A DNA stretch of 64,000 nt from Capsicum annuum (GCF_002878395.1 NC_061116.1:123123853-123187852); one strand, 5' to 3'; shown: positions 10,531 to 23,081, numbered from the stretch's first letter. Numbers and translations: made by a program. The notes: generated by a model from the sequence alone, not told the origin.

Positions 10531-13012
10531 TGTAGTAAGGACTTGATTCTGTGAACTTTTTATTTTTATGTTTTTTTATTATTTTACCTCTTTCCATGGT
10601 TGCTACATGATATTTCTGGAGTGTAAAAATAGTTGGCATAGTTTTCAAGAAATTCAAAATATTTTGTGCGAGTTTGTGGTTTGCAGAGATTAATAAAGAG
10701 CTTATAGTTGTTCGGTCAACATTTATGGTTTTGTACGTTGGATGGCAAAACGGTTTGCACCAGCAAATCTAAAATATCGATGTTGGGTGGGTAGCATGGT
10801 TGATTAGATTTTATGATTTTTATATCTCATTTTGATTCTCAATTTGAAAAATTTTAAAATTGGGTCTCGAGGGTCAATTTTGTGAAAATCACCTCTTTAG
10901 AAAAATTTAATGTCGCTATTGAGTCCAAAATGTTGAATTTAGTATAGTTTCAGATCTCGTTTGCATTCTTGGGATTCCGAATGAATCCAGAGGGTCCCAT
11001 CAGAAACATGAAAGAAACTCCAAGTTTGTTGGTGCAACACTGTTGATGCAGTCTTTTAAATAATCCTATGGTCGCTTAAGCGACCCCTTCTCTTAAGTAA
11101 TCCTCTAGCCGCTTAAGCAATCAATGGGTCGCTTAAGTGAAGGCCAGCTGATGTGGCCTAGTCGTTTAAGTGACAGGAATGTCTCTTAAGCAAAGGCCAA
11201 CTGATGTCGCCTAGACACTTAAGCTTTGGATTTAAGAGTTTTTGGGTGATTTCTTCCATCTCCGAACTTGGGTAAGCTCCAAATCGCTATTTCAATTATT
11301 TTACTTCGATTCTTGTCATTTAAAACCCGTTAATTAGTGATTTCAAAAGTGAAATTTGGGAATTTTAGTTCGAAAGGCCTAAAATATTTTTTCTGCAAAT
11401 TAAACCTCATTTTTAATCCATTTTCACTTAGATTTTTGTCTGTGACTTCTTTTAATCTTGGGTAATGTGTTTATGAACAAAAATTTTGGTTTTACCCTTT
11501 CAGTTTTAAAACTTGTTTTGTAGGTCCATTTTGACTCTGACTCGTAAATAAGTAATATGGGTATTGTTGACTTTCTTTTAATGTGTAGAGCTTATATTTG
11601 TATGTTTTAGTTGATTCCGGTATCGTTCTAGAGGGGGACAATGTCATGTGGAGGGTTTTTGGATTAGATTTCAACGTTACGAGGTATATTATGGCTTAAC
11701 TTTCTTCAAACTAGGTTGGGTAGTCAATATTTATATAAAAGCATGCTATGGGTATGGGTAATAACATAGGAATAATGTTATTACTATTGTGTGTCTGTAT
11801 GGGGGCTTATGTTTTTGTTATTAATGATCTGAGATGATAATTGCTACGTGTGGCCAGTGTGGGGGCCTTATTTGATATTGTTGCCCTTGTATAAGAATTT
11901 ATTGCTTTCTTCATGATAGAAATGCCTAAGTTAGGGTTATTGTGATATTATTGATATCTTATTTGCATATTTCACTTTAAGGGTACATGACTCATATTGA
12001 ATCATGGAGGGTTGACATATCGAGTGGATTTTTAGCTCACGTATGTGTAAATTGAATGGATTTTAGTTCTTCATACTGGTTTGATTGTGAGAATTACATC
12101 CTCATATCATGCATACATTCATGAGACATTGGTATTACTGTGGAAACACTGATTTTTGACAAAAATAAGATACTTTTACAAAAGCCTCTATCGTAGCCCA
12201 CGAGTCAGAGAGGAAATATGGATTTGAGCTTAGGATTGAGTATGGAAATAATATATGATTTGTGAATCCCCCATGGTTCCTACCTAAAAGCACTGATGCT
12301 TTGTAAGAGAATGGAGGTTATATAATGACCTCGATCATACCACATCATCATCATTATCACCCTCATTGTATTTCATTTATTTATGAATCTTCAATGTTGT
12401 ATTTCTGTATTTTGTCTGATGCTTCCCTACTTTGTCTCTTTTACGTATATATATATTGCGTATGTGCTATATTTAGAACTGTTAGTAGAGACGGCGTGAG
12501 CTATCATTTGGAATTTTTTTTACTTGCAGGTGACGTGCTCATAGTGTGTATTTATATACCTTATTTTCTAATTTGTTCATTCGGCCTATGATACGTAATG
12601 AGAACAAGTGAGCTGTACACATCCCTACTATGCTTTTTGGTACAGATCTAAGTATGAGTGCACAGCGTGACAACTGAGTTCAGGCGGTGATTTGATACAT
12701 TTGAGACAGTGGCTGCTCTATGTTTTCAGAGTCGCCCCCCAACCTTATTCTATCTAGTTTATGTCTTGTTTTCCATTCAGTATAGAGTTGTGGTTTCTTT
12801 TTGGATTATCAGTTGCATTTTTAGACTTCATGTTGTATGTAGATTATTCTTACTATGTGATACAAAATTTGGGGTGGTTTATGGTTTTTATTATTTTCAA
12901 ACTTCCGCTATTACTGTGCATGAATGGTTGGACTTCAGAGGTAGAGATTCCGATTTTACCCATTTATTTTAAAAACCTTTTTTGGAATTTCAATTTGACA
13001 CCGATTCATAAA
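10531..13012 (+). mobile_element. Ty3-type LTR, nearly full length, first copy of a rearranged LTR block
   Basis: The block starts TGTAGTAAGG where copy A homology breaks off. It matches the LTR at 61879-64000 in many places, such as ATTTTACCTC, then the segments around GTATAGTTTCAGA, AATTTTGGTTTTAC and GACTTAACTTTCTTCA-like motifs. About 2.4 kb of it is repeated in part at 23082-24766. No gag or pol of this element remains between the two copies; what lies between them is a later Ty3 insertion. It is best read as a solo or recombined LTR. The ORFs at 12325-13015 are LTR noise. Confidence 0.7.
11066..11230. promoter_or_regulatory. U3 palindrome array, motif GTCGCTTAAGCGAC
   Basis: GGTCGCTTAAGCGACC is a perfect 16-bp palindrome near 11071. 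Variants follow at roughly 20-45 bp spacing: GCCGCTTAAGCAATC, GGTCGCTTAAGTGAAGG, AGTCGTTTAAGTGAC, TGTCTCTTAAGCAAAGG and GACACTTAAGCTTTGG. The related LTR at 61879 has no such array at the matching place. Its role as a promoter or binding array is inferred from its U3 position. Confidence 0.6.
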
Positions 13013-13017
13013 TAAGC
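13013..13017. repeat. Target site duplication TAAGC (left)
   Basis: TAAGC lies immediately outside the left LTR of the minus-strand Ty3 element and is repeated at 23077-23081 immediately outside the right LTR. Five bases is the usual Ty3 target duplication. Confidence 0.9.
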
Positions 13018-13740
13018 TGACCCGACCCGACTTGGGGCCTTGTCGTAATGGGCATCTGAAGTTCAACTAGGATCGGAGACCGCCCCCATTACCCAACCCA
13101 ACCAACCTACGGATATCATGAGTCGGATAAATTTTGAACATATAATAAGAGAGCGTGTTTTAAAAAATGCAGACTCTGGAAGAGGTCTATGACCGTGATC
13201 AACCCCAATGAGTCCAACTGTTAAAACCCATACCAATAACCAATTACCAAACAAAACCATGAACCAACAACCAAAATAATAACCAAGTTCCTGCTCGTAA
13301 CATACTATAAGAGGATGGAACAATCATAAATCCATTTCAACTGTATTAGCCCTAATACTAAGCTGACACCAATACCGATCTCGTCCATTCCAACCATAGT
13401 AGTAACACAAGCCTCTAACCAAAAGAAAAATAATATCCGATTGAGACATGCCTCGAACCATAGACAAAACAATTATCCAGAAAATAACCAAAGTATATAA
13501 CGACATCCATGATATTAAATGGAGCCTTCTGGAATATGAAAGCTCACCATTTCAATCCAATAGCTGATCCCGAATTTGATCACTTAGCAAGACGAGTAGA
13601 ATGGTCGATTCCTGCATCGCGTAGGGAAACAGTCGTCCAAAGATGCGTTAGTGGGTGAACACTAGCATGAACTCAGAATAAGGATAAAGTAATGTCATCT
13701 AGTAAAACTAAACCAATCATATGAATACAACAACACACAC

Positions 13741-13745
13741 ACATA

Positions 13746-13793
<48 letters not shown>
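13741..13793. repeat. (AT)n microsatellite
   Basis: This is a nearly uninterrupted AT dinucleotide run inside the left LTR. The right LTR has only a short TTTATATATAG at the matching place, so the expansion followed insertion. Confidence 0.95.
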
Positions 13794-13794
<1 letters not shown>

Positions 13795-15084
13795 CCATGC
13801 CAGGAAAGGGGGCTGGGTTTAGTATGCATTTAAAACCATTAATCTAGGTATGTGTAGCTTAAATGTCCTAGAACCACCCATGGGCTATATGGGTCCAGTG
13901 TAAGCCCCTGAACGGGACTCGATGCGTGTAGCCATACAAACCGAAGATACCATAAGAGTAAGGGATTCCCAAGTACCCTTCGCTCTCCATGATACATCTG
14001 TATAGTGTAATTAAAGGATTCTCATGTACCTCATAGTATCATATATGATCGGTATGACCAAACCTCATGTCGGTAATTATGAGTTTCTAGTGTCCATCCA
14101 TTGGACTCGCACCTTCACTGTTAGCTATAACACTCCGCCATTATTGGGCAATTAAAACCATTACCATCCAACCTAACCATTATTCCATTATTATTAACCA
14201 AACCTATAAGTAGTGGTATCGTCATACTGACTATAGCTTGCAATAAATGTTCTTAGCCAACTTTTTATGTAAAGGGATTCCTATGTACCCGTAGATCGCA
14301 TTATCAAGTTAACTTGGGGGAATACCGTGTATCCCACAAGTGTTCCCTTGTTACGTTTGCTTGGGGGAATCACATGTACCCCGCAAGTTGTTCATTGACA
14401 TGTTTGCTTAAAGGATTCCCTTATACCCCACAAGAAAGTTTAATTAACCATAACCATGACCACTAAACCATTCCAAATTGTTTAAACCATTTATACCATT
14501 TAGGGTTCAATTATCAAACCATATCATGCAATAGTTCCATTAAAAGTCCAATAATATAGTAAAAACATTATCTAGGCATTTCATCAAACATGTTGGGGGC
14601 ATAGTGTTTCCAAAATCAAATCCAATTACCAATTAACCATTCCCATGAAACCAATTGTCCAAACCACTATTAAAGCATGTAATTGCATAATTAAAACATG
14701 GAAAAACCATAACCAAGCATTTAATACCAAAAACCCAACATATATTTTAAAACCCCAAAACCATACAATAATCATGCTATGAAAACATAGTGTAAAACAT
14801 GCCTTTAGTTGGAACTAACAATGAGGAAGGAGTAACATGCGATTATAAAAATAATGGAGAGAAATTACCCAAACAAGCCCCAAATTGCTCTGCTAGATGA
14901 AACCCTAGCCTTCTTTTACCCAATAGCCTTAGAGAGAATTAGAGAGTGTTTCTAAGTGTTTTAGATTAGAATAATAGGGTAAAACCCCTCCTAATAGTGA
15001 TATAAGTCATGTGGTCATAATAGGTTAAGAGGGAAAATGTTTTGGTTGCCCCCCAACTTAACTGCATAAAATCCCCGCAGGTGG

Positions 15085-15540
15085 GTACGACTCCACCATA
15101 CTAGTCGTACCCTCCAACACGAGTGGTACCTGCCGCTTATACCCTAGACCTCCCTTAGGCCTCCACACTGGTCAACATATGACTATGAAAACCAAACCGT
15201 ATCCAAGGATACGACTAGCACCCTTAACCCGTACCATAACAGAACCAAGAGGAGTTGGCATTATCCAACATACGAGTGGGACAATACGACTCGTACCCTA
15301 TCTCATAACCCATGGTGAACCACTTATACTCAAATCCAAGTTACTTTACTAAGTCTCAGATTAAGTGAAGGAAAACCCAACCATACGACCCGCCAACCAC
15401 CATATTACTCGTACCAACCCAAGTCGTACCTATTTCAAAAACCAATCCAACCTACCAACCATTACTGGTAATTGTACGACCAAACCTTACTAACCGTACC
15501 CCAGCATAGGACCTGTACCCCCTAGTCGTATTTTGTCCAG
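15085..15540. promoter_or_regulatory. U3 motif array, motif TACGA-N-TCGTA
   Basis: The stretch is full of CGTAC/GTACG words: GGTACGACTCC, CTAGTCGTACC, CGAGTGGTACC, then a full TACGACTCGTA at 15285-15295, ATACGACCCG, TTACTCGTACC, AAGTCGTACC, TGTACGACC and TAGTCGTA. It lies within about 500 bases of the LTR start (15591 on the minus strand), upstream of the leader. The other LTR carries the same array, more decayed, at about 22565-23015. Confidence 0.6.
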
Positions 15541-15591
15541 GAACCAAAAATCCTAGAAATTTTCTAAGGGTCCCAAACCCAGGGTGTTTCA

Positions 15592-15606
15592 GTGTCCCCT
15601 ACTAGG
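15592..15606 (-). promoter_or_regulatory. Polypurine tract of the minus-strand Ty3
   Basis: On the minus strand GTAGGGGACAC directly precedes the LTR start TGAAACACC. A second purine-rich stretch, TTTGGGGACGAATGATCC, lies just upstream. Its position and composition fit the second-strand primer of Ty3 elements. Confidence 0.65.
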
Positions 15607-15814
15607 ATCATTCGTCCCCAAATGATAAATAAGGTAGGTATAAACATGATTTACACCCCTTGGATTCCTCTACTCTTACCTTTAACAAAAATACAAGGGA
15701 ATCAAGCAAAGTTATTTGCATTGTCAAATATCAATCCAATATTTAACCAAGTTAGAAAATAAAGATGCAAGGATCTATTCTAACCCTTAACTAAGTTAGA
15801 AAATAAAGATGTGA

Positions 15815-16063
15815 TCAACAACACATACCTTTCGTATGAATATCCGAAGCAGAAAACAAATGCGAATATTTGGACTTCATGTCTGCTTCTACTTCCCATG
15901 TATCCTCTTCCACCTTGTGGTTCCACCATAGAAACTTTACCGAGGCCATATCATTGGTCCATAACCGACTAAACTGCCTATCAAATATCTCAACTAGGAC
16001 CTCTTCATAAGATAGAGAATCTGAGAAATCCTTCCAGAGGAACCACCGAAGAAGGATCACCAA
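15815..16063 (-). pseudogene. Integrase C-terminus with chromodomain-like region
   Basis: The frame contains LSYEEVLVEIFDRQFSRLW, VKFLWWNHKVEEDTWEVEAD and MKSKYSHLF. This is the familiar chromodomain of Tekay/Del-type elements, which tethers integrase to heterochromatin. Expected aromatic positions are kept (W in LWWNH and in TWEVE). It is continuous with the integrase upstream only after frame corrections. Confidence 0.85.
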
Positions 16064-17400
16064 GACATTTTCTCAACATAGAGACATGAAATGCCGGATG
16101 AATACAACTTAAACTAGAAGGCAACTCCAATTTTTATGCCACATTACCAACTCTTTGCAACACCACATAAGGACCAACATACCGGGGATTGTGCTTCCTC
16201 TTTTTACCAAACCGCGTCACTTCCTTCAAGGGAGATATCTTTAGGAACACCTTATCCCAACCTCAAACTCCAAGTCTCTACGCCTTCTATTCACATAGGA
16301 TTTTTAGCGACTTTGGGAAGCTGTAAGCCTATCCCAAATCACCTTTACCTTTTTCATAGCCTGATAAACCAAATTTGGATCGAACATATCTGCCTCACCA
16401 AGTTCAAACCACCCAATAGGAGATCTACACCTCCTACCATACAATACCTCAAAAGAGGCCATTCCAATGCTAGAATTATAGCTATTCTTGTAAGCAAACT
16501 CTACCTAAGGTAGATGCTCAATCCAATTGACACCATAATCAATCATCCATCACACATGTATGAAGCATGTCCTTCAATGTATGAATAGTTCTCTCTGCTT
16601 GTCCATCCATCTGCAGATGAAAAACAGTACTCAGACTAACCTTAGTACCCAACCCCTTTTAGAAAGACCGATAAAAGTGAGATAAAAATAGCATTCCATG
16701 ATCAGATATAATTGAAATAGGTACCCCATGAAACTTTACAACCTCTAGAAGATACAACCTCACATAGTCCTCAGTCGAATAGTTAGTCCGCACTGGCAAG
16801 AAGTGAGCAAACTTGGTCATCCTATCTACGATGACCCAAATAAAATCAAATTAGCTCCGAGACTAAGGAAGATCAGTAATGAAATTCATATTGATTACTT
16901 CCTATTGCCATTCAGGAAATTCAATTTCCTGATATAAGCCTCCAGGCCCCATGTGCTCAACTTTGACTTATTGGCACACCATACATTTGGTCACAAAATC
17001 AACCACATACCTTTTCATACCATTCCACTAATATGTCTCCTTGAGATCATAATACATTTTTGTCAAACTGGGATGAACAATATAGCATGATTCATGTTCC
17101 TCATCCAAAACCCTTTATCACAAACCATCAACATTAGGAACACATAACTGCCCTTGGTATCTCAAGGTACCATCACCATTAATCTCGAATAGCATCACCT
17201 TTTGTCCACCAATATCACTCTTAATTTTCATCAAGATAGGATCTAGCATTTGCTTTTCCTTGATTTCTTCACCAAGAGACAACCAAACCACTTCCCGTAC
17301 CATCACACCACCATCATTAGAGCCTAAGAGAAAAACTCCAAGATTATCCAAACAGTGAATATCCTTAACCGATTCCCGCTTCTCCTTTTCCACATGAGCC
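16064..17400 (-). pseudogene. Integrase core remnant
   Basis: The minus strand keeps a zinc-binding region: His residues in HESCYIVHPSL and the CMVC pair near 16975. It then shows WVIVDRMTKFAHFLPV, ISDHG and QAERTIHTLKDML, which supply D, D and E of the catalytic triad (the second is normally SDRG). Stops interrupt the frame at several points, including one right after the CMVCQ segment. The 17393-17118 frame is the variable link between RNase H and integrase, ending LRYQGQLCVPNVDGL. The product would have joined element cDNA to host DNA. Confidence 0.8.
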
Positions 17401-18760
17401 TAACTCCCCATGGATAACCTGCTAAGAGCATTAACAACCATGTTAGCTTTGCATGGGTGGTAGTAAAAACTCATATCATAATCCTTGAGAAGCTCCAACC
17501 ATCTTCTCTGCTTGAGATTTAGCTCCTTCTAAGTGAACACATACTGTAGACTATTATAATCAGAAAAGATGTCTGCGTACACTCTATACAAATAATGCCG
17601 CTAGATTTTTCAAGCAAAAACCACCGCTAAAAGTGCCAAATAATGAGTAAGATAATTCCTCTCATGCACCTTCAACTGCTTGGATGCATAGGCAATAACC
17701 TTCCTATGTTGCATCAAAATACAACTAAGTCCCACCCAAAATGCATTACAATAAACCACAAACCCTTCATTACTTTCAATCAATGTCAAAATCGGAGCCA
17801 AAGTCAGCTTATCCTTTAGCTTCTCAAAACTCCCCTCACAAGTATCCGACCAAGAAAACTTTACCTTTTTTTAAGTCAACTTAGTCAATAGGGCAACTAT
17901 CATCGATAAACTTTGTGCGAACCGCCTATAATACCCAACCAAGCCCAAGAAGTTCCAAATGTCAGTTGGAGTTGTGGGTCTAGGCCACTTTTTAAACACA
18001 ACCACCTTTTGTGGATCCACCATGATCCCTCCACTAGAAATAATATGACCAAGAAAAGTTACAATATTTATCTAAAACTCATACTTGGAGAATTTGGCAT
18101 ACAACTGTTGCTTTCTTAAGGTTTGCAACACCATACAGAGGTGATTAGCATGATCCACCTCACTTTTAGAATACACCAAGATCTCATCAATGAACATAAT
18201 GACAAAAAGATCCAGAAACTACTTGAAAACCCTATTCATCAGATCCATAAATCCTTTTAGGGCATTAGACAAATCAAATGATATAACCAAGAACTCGAAG
18301 TGCTTGTATCGAGTACAAAAAACCGTCTTAGGGATATCCTCCTCCCTAATCTTAAGCCGATGATATCCGTACTGAAGATCTTTCTTAGAAAAGAATTTAG
18401 CACCCTACAACTAATCAAACAAGTCATCTATCCTTGGAAGAGGATACTTGTTCTTAACCATTACTTTATGCAATTGTCGATAGTCAATGCACATTTGAAG
18501 GGCTTTTTACGGACGAATAAAACTAGTGCACCCCACAGGGATAAACTGGGATGGATAAAACCCTTATCCAAAAAATCCTTAAGTTTTTCTTTGAGTTCCC
18601 GCAACTCAGTCAGAGCCATTCCACATGGAGGAATAGATATTGGATGAGTGTACGAACCCAAATCAATGCCAAACTCAATCTCCCTATCTAGAGAAACACC
18701 AGGAAGATCATCCAAAAAGACCTCAAGAAACTTATTTCTCACTGAAACCAAATAAAAAAA
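17401..18760 (-). pseudogene. Reverse transcriptase and RNase H remnant (FIDE active site)
   Basis: The RT begins at 18751 with FLEVFLDDLPGVSLDREIEF and continues through [32 protein letters not shown] and [13 protein letters not shown]. The YxDD box reads FIDE at 18183-18194, so the second catalytic Asp is replaced by Glu. RNase H follows with [17 protein letters not shown], where the usual first Asp (CDAS) is Asn, then [19 protein letters not shown]. Stops occur between these pieces. It is dead on both active sites. Confidence 0.85.
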
Positions 18761-19640
18761 AGGACCTTTCGAGTTAGAATCTTTAACCCAGAGGAGATGA
18801 TAGAGACATCTTTTAGAGATTAACCTCTGAGCTCAAAGATAAGAAATAAACCTTCCTCTAAGAGTTAGGGAACGACCATCCCACTCAAAAAACGATTCAC
18901 CAGGGAACCTAAAGACGACCTTATGGGTCGACAATATAAGGACGCGTAATAAGAGTGTAACAAAACCATCCCTAGAATAATATCAAAATCCACCATAGCA
19001 AGTTTAAACAAATTCACCAAAGTCTACCTACTACCAACAAATATTACACATCTTTTATAGACTCTTTTAGCAATCATAGAGTCATCTACCAAGGTAGAAA
19101 CATAAAAAGGATCTAAATTAAAGTTAGGATAAAACCAAAATACACAGCCACATATGGGGTCACATAAGAGAGAGTAGACCCCAAATTAAGTAAATAATAT
19201 ATGTCATGAGAAAAGAGTTATAACGTGCCAAAAATGACATCAATCGATGCCTCAAATTCCTATCGAGTAGTAGCATATAACCTATTTCGATATGCGTCGG
19301 TACCAAAAGTAGAGACTGATGCAGAAGCATCACCCTTTGGTGCAGGATCAGAAGATAAATCAATAAGATCCTTACTCGCTCCTGAATCACCCTTACCAAC
19401 CAGACAGTTTCTACGCTTATGGCCTGGCTAACCATATTTGAAATATCTATCCTTTCCCTCATCATAGAAACCCCTATACAACCTACCACAAAACCAATAA
19501 TAAGGGCATGATGAGGCTGATTAAGCCCCACTTTCCTGAAATTAGGCACCTTATGATTGGAAATTATTACCACCCTGCTGACGCCTGTCACCCATAGGCT
19601 TCGAGTAAAGAGCACTAACTGTAGAGAAGGAGCCAAAACT
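18761..19640 (-). pseudogene. Protease and gag zinc-knuckle remnant
   Basis: On the minus strand, near 19430-19400, YFKYG*PGHKRRNC is a CCHC knuckle whose first two Cys codons are now Tyr codons. The protease follows with LGSTLSYVTPYVAVYF (canonical DPGSTLSYV-type), IPFYVSTLVDDSMIAKRVYK and VDFDIILGM. This matches the Ty3 aspartic protease fold order, but stops break it. The protease would have cut the Gag-Pol precursor. Confidence 0.75.
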
Positions 19641-19843
19641 CCCCCACTTCATCTTAAGCAACTTACCACCATTCCAACCACCTTGCTATTACCTACCACC
19701 TTGTTCAGAAGACCTAAACTTCTTACCCTGCCTTTTCCTAAATTCAGTCTGCTTCCTCTTTTCTTTCTCCACCTGTTGCATATAAACCACCAACCTTGAC
19801 ATATCTATATCCTTAATCAGCAAAGAAGTCCTGCTTTTAAGGA

Positions 19844-20540
19844 TCAATCTTGAGACAGTCCAAAACTAAAAATTCTCATATTTACCCTTGTATCATTCAC
19901 TAATTCTAGAGCATACCTTGACAAATGATGAAATTTCAAGGCATATTCCTTGACAGACATTTTCCCTTGTCTCAGATTGACAAATTCTTGCGCCTTTGCT
20001 TTTCTTAACTCCTGAGGAAAAAAGTAGTCCAGAAAAGCATTAGAGAAAGTCTCCCAAAAAGATGACTCCTTAACATCACCTCTTATCCTACCCCAATTCT
20101 CGTAACATTGGTATGCCATATCCTTAAGTTGATAAGGAGAAGAATTCACCCCTTCCACATTCATGGCCTGCATCACCCTAAAATTTTTCTCTATTTCATC
20201 CAAGAAACCCTGAGGATCCTCTTCCATCTTTGCAGCAGTAAAAGTAGAAGGATTTATCTCTATAAACTGGCCAACCCTTGTGGCCTCAATAGATGAAACA
20301 CCAGATATATCTCGCTTATCCTGAGCAACAACCAACTGAGAAATAATATGAATCGATTAGAGAAATTCCATATTAGTCACCTCACCCTGATGAGGACTAG
20401 TAGCAACCGGTGAAACTCTAGAAATACCAAGGACTGGATCCCTAGATTGAGTATGGATCCACTGAGTAGTGAGAGTCTCTTCAATATTATCCCCAGTTAG
20501 GATAGAAGAGTTACCTTTGATCTCAGATCATCAAGGCATG
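19844..20540 (-). pseudogene. Gag capsid remnant
   Basis: The frame 20335-19844 (163 residues) holds the Retrotrans_gag core: DPQGFLDEIEKNFRVMQAMN, YQLKDMAYQCYENW, FLDYFFPQELRKAKAQEF, VNLRQGKMSVKEYALKF and LSRYALELV. The true start is expected near 20538, where ATGCCT is followed by an in-frame stop. Capsid protein would assemble the virus-like particle that packages element RNA. Confidence 0.85.
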
Positions 20541-20734
20541 ATCTAAAAACAAAAAAACTAGGATTAAAGAAGATTCCAGGACTTAGACTCTAAGATTGAA
20601 AATAGAATACCAATAAAGTGAAAGATTCCTAAATGTCTTATAGCCTCTCCCTTATGAGTGTTGGCGCGCTACACACCTTTAAAAGAGAATCTACTCGACA
20701 TTGCTTGTGGACTCCTAATTGACCATGAACTTGA

Positions 20735-20750
20735 GGCTCTGATACTAACT
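20735..20750 (-). promoter_or_regulatory. Primer binding site, initiator-Met tRNA type
   Basis: On the minus strand AGTTAGTATCAGAGCCTC directly follows the 5' LTR end GGTCATGTCA. It matches the plant tRNA-iMet complement TGGTATCAGAGC in most positions, with the first bases degraded. Confidence 0.85.
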
Positions 20751-23076
20751 TGACATGACCTAACTCGGGGCCTTGTCGTAATGGGCATCCCAAGTCTAAT
20801 TAAGATCAGGGACCGCCCCCATTACCTAACCCAACTAACCTACGCATATCCTGAGTTAGATAAATTCCAAACATATAACAAGATAATGTATTTGCACAAA
20901 CCCAGACTCTGGTATAGGTCTATGACCGTGACTGCCCCAAATGAGTTCAATTGTTTAAACCCATACCAATAGATAATTACCAAAATAAGCCATGAGCTAA
21001 CAACCAAAACAATAGCCAAGTTCCTGCCCATAACATAATATAAGAGGATAGAATAATCATAAATCCAGTTTAATAGTTCAGCCCCAATAACAATATCAAT
21101 GTTAAGGCTGACACCAATACCGATCCTGTCCATTCTAACTCATAGTAGTCACACAAGCATCTAACCAAAAGAAAAGCAATATTCGGTTGGGATATGCCCC
21201 CAACCATAGCCAAAACCAATATCTATAAAATAACCAAAATATATCAAGACATCCATGATATGAAATAGAGCCTTCCAAAATATGGAAGCTCACTACTTTA
21301 ATCTAATAGATAATCCTAAATTCGATCACTAAGAAGGAGGAATAGAATGGTCGATTCCTACATTGCGTGGGGATACAACCGCTTGAAGGTGGGTTAGCGG
21401 GAGAACGCTAGCGTGAACTCTAAATAAGGATAAAATAATGCCATCTAGTAAATCCAAGTAAACCAACCACATGTACATAACCATAAATTTATATATAGCT
21501 ATGTCGGGTAAGGAAGTTGGGTTTAGCATGCATTTATAACCATTAACCTAACTTGGGTATATATAGCTTAACCATCCTAGAACCACTCACGATCTATAAA
21601 GGTCCAGTGTAACCCTGTGAATGGGACCTAATGTATGTAGCCATACGAACTGGATATACTATAAGAGTAGGAGATTCCCAAGTACCCTTTTCTCTCCATG
21701 ATACATATGTATAGTGTACTTATAGGCTTTCCATATACCTCATAGTGTCATATATGGTCGCTATGACCAACCTTCATGTCGACAAATATGAGTTTTCAGT
21801 GTTCGTCCATTGGAATCGCACCTTCATAATTAGCTATCATACCCTACCATTATTTCATAATTAAAACCATTAGCATCCAACCTGACCATTATTCTATTAT
21901 TATTAACCAAGGCTATGAGTAGTCGTATCGTCATACCGATTATAGCTTGCAAGCAATGTCATTAGCTAACTTTTTATGTAAAGGGATTCCTATGTACCTA
22001 TAGATCACATTATCAAGTTAACTTGGGGGAATCCCATGTACCCCGCAAGTGTTCCCTTATTAAGTTTGCTTGGGGGAATCCCATATACCCCACAGTTGTT
22101 CATTGATATGTTTACTTGGGGGATTCCCTTCTACCCTACAAGAAAGTTTAATTAACCATAACTATGAACACCAAACCATTCTATTTAGCCATTCAAAACT
22201 ATTTAAATGATTTATAAAACATATATTTTAAAACCCCCAAACCATACAATAATCATGCCATGAAAACATTGTATAAAATATGCCTTTAGTTGGAACTAAC
22301 AATAAGGGAGGAGTACCACACCTTTGATTATGAAGATGATGGAGTAAAATTACCTAAACAAGCCCCAAATTGCTCCTCTAGATGAAACCCTAGCCTTTTT
22401 TTACCTAAGAGCCTTAAAAAGAATTAAAGACTGTTTCAAAGTATTTTAGATTAGAATAATAGGGTAAATAACCTCCCAATAGTGATATGGGTCATGGGGT
22501 CATAATAGGTTAAGTGGGGAAATGTCCAGATTACCCCCAACTTAACTGCATAAAATCCCTACAGGTGGGTACGACTCCACTATACTAATTGTACCCTCCA
22601 ATACGAGTGGTACTGTCTGCTTATACCCTAGACCTCTCTTAGACCTCCACACTATTCAACATACGACCATCCAAACCAAACCATATCCAAGGATACAACT
22701 AGCACCCTTAACCCATACCCATAATAGAACCAAAAAGAGTTGACACTGTCCAATATACGAGTGGGAAAATATGATTCGTACCCTATATCATAACCCATGG
22801 TGAGCCACTCGTACTCAAATTTAAGTTATTGTACTAAATCTCAGATTAAGTGATGAAAAAACCAACCATACGTTCCATCAACCACCATACGACTTGTACC
22901 AATCCAAGTCGTACCTATTCTAAAAACCAATACAACCCACCAACCATTACTGGTTAGTGTATAATAAAACCTTACAAACCGTACCCCAGCATACAACCTA
23001 TTTTCCTCAGTTGTATCTTGTCTAGAAATAAAAAATCCAGGAAATTTTCTAAAGGTCCCAAACCTAAGGTGTTTCA
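20751..23076 (-). repeat. 5' LTR of the minus-strand Ty3 chromovirus
   Basis: It starts TGAAACACCTTAGG at 23076 on the minus strand and ends GGTCATGTCA at 20751. It matches 13018-15591 throughout but lacks about 240 bases near 22210 and the long AT run. TSD TAAGC follows at 23077-23081. Confidence 0.9.
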
Positions 23077-23081
23077 TAAGC
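23077..23081. repeat. Target site duplication TAAGC (right)
   Basis: This is identical to 13013-13017. Joining the flanks restores CATAAATAAGCAATATGAG, which is homologous to CGTAAATAAGTAATATGGG at about 11546. Confidence 0.9.

Larger units (their letters stand above)
13018..15591 (-). repeat. 3' LTR of the minus-strand Ty3 chromovirus
   Basis: On the minus strand the LTR starts TGAAACACCCTGGG at 15591 and ends GGTCGGGTCA at 13018. It aligns along its whole length with 20751-23076. It carries an (AT)n run at 13741-13792 and a segment at about 14490-14740 that the other LTR lacks. AAACCCTAG and a CT-rich leader on the minus strand near 14880-14950 mark the likely transcription start region. 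Confidence 0.9.
13018..23076 (-). mobile_element. Complete but inactive Ty3 chromovirus (Tekay/Del-like), minus strand
   Basis: Two direct LTRs (13018-15591 and 20751-23076) flank an internal region coding on the minus strand in the order gag, protease, RT, RNase H, integrase, chromodomain. TSD TAAGC is intact on both sides. The primer site, a degenerate initiator-Met type, lies next to the right (5') LTR, and a purine tract lies next to the left (3') LTR. The C-terminal chromodomain places it among chromoviruses. The LTRs differ by many substitutions plus a deletion of about 240 bases, so the insertion is old. It landed inside an existing LTR block, whose halves are 10531-13012 and 23082-24766. 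Confidence 0.93.

Noticed and set aside
11071..11086. Perfect 16-bp palindrome as an isolated recombination or attachment site
   Set aside because: Several degenerate copies follow at short spacing in the LTR U3, so it is one unit of an array.
12325..13506. Cluster of 60-88 residue ORFs on both strands
   Set aside because: They lie across LTR sequence and its junction, have low-complexity hydrophobic composition and are not conserved between the LTR copies.
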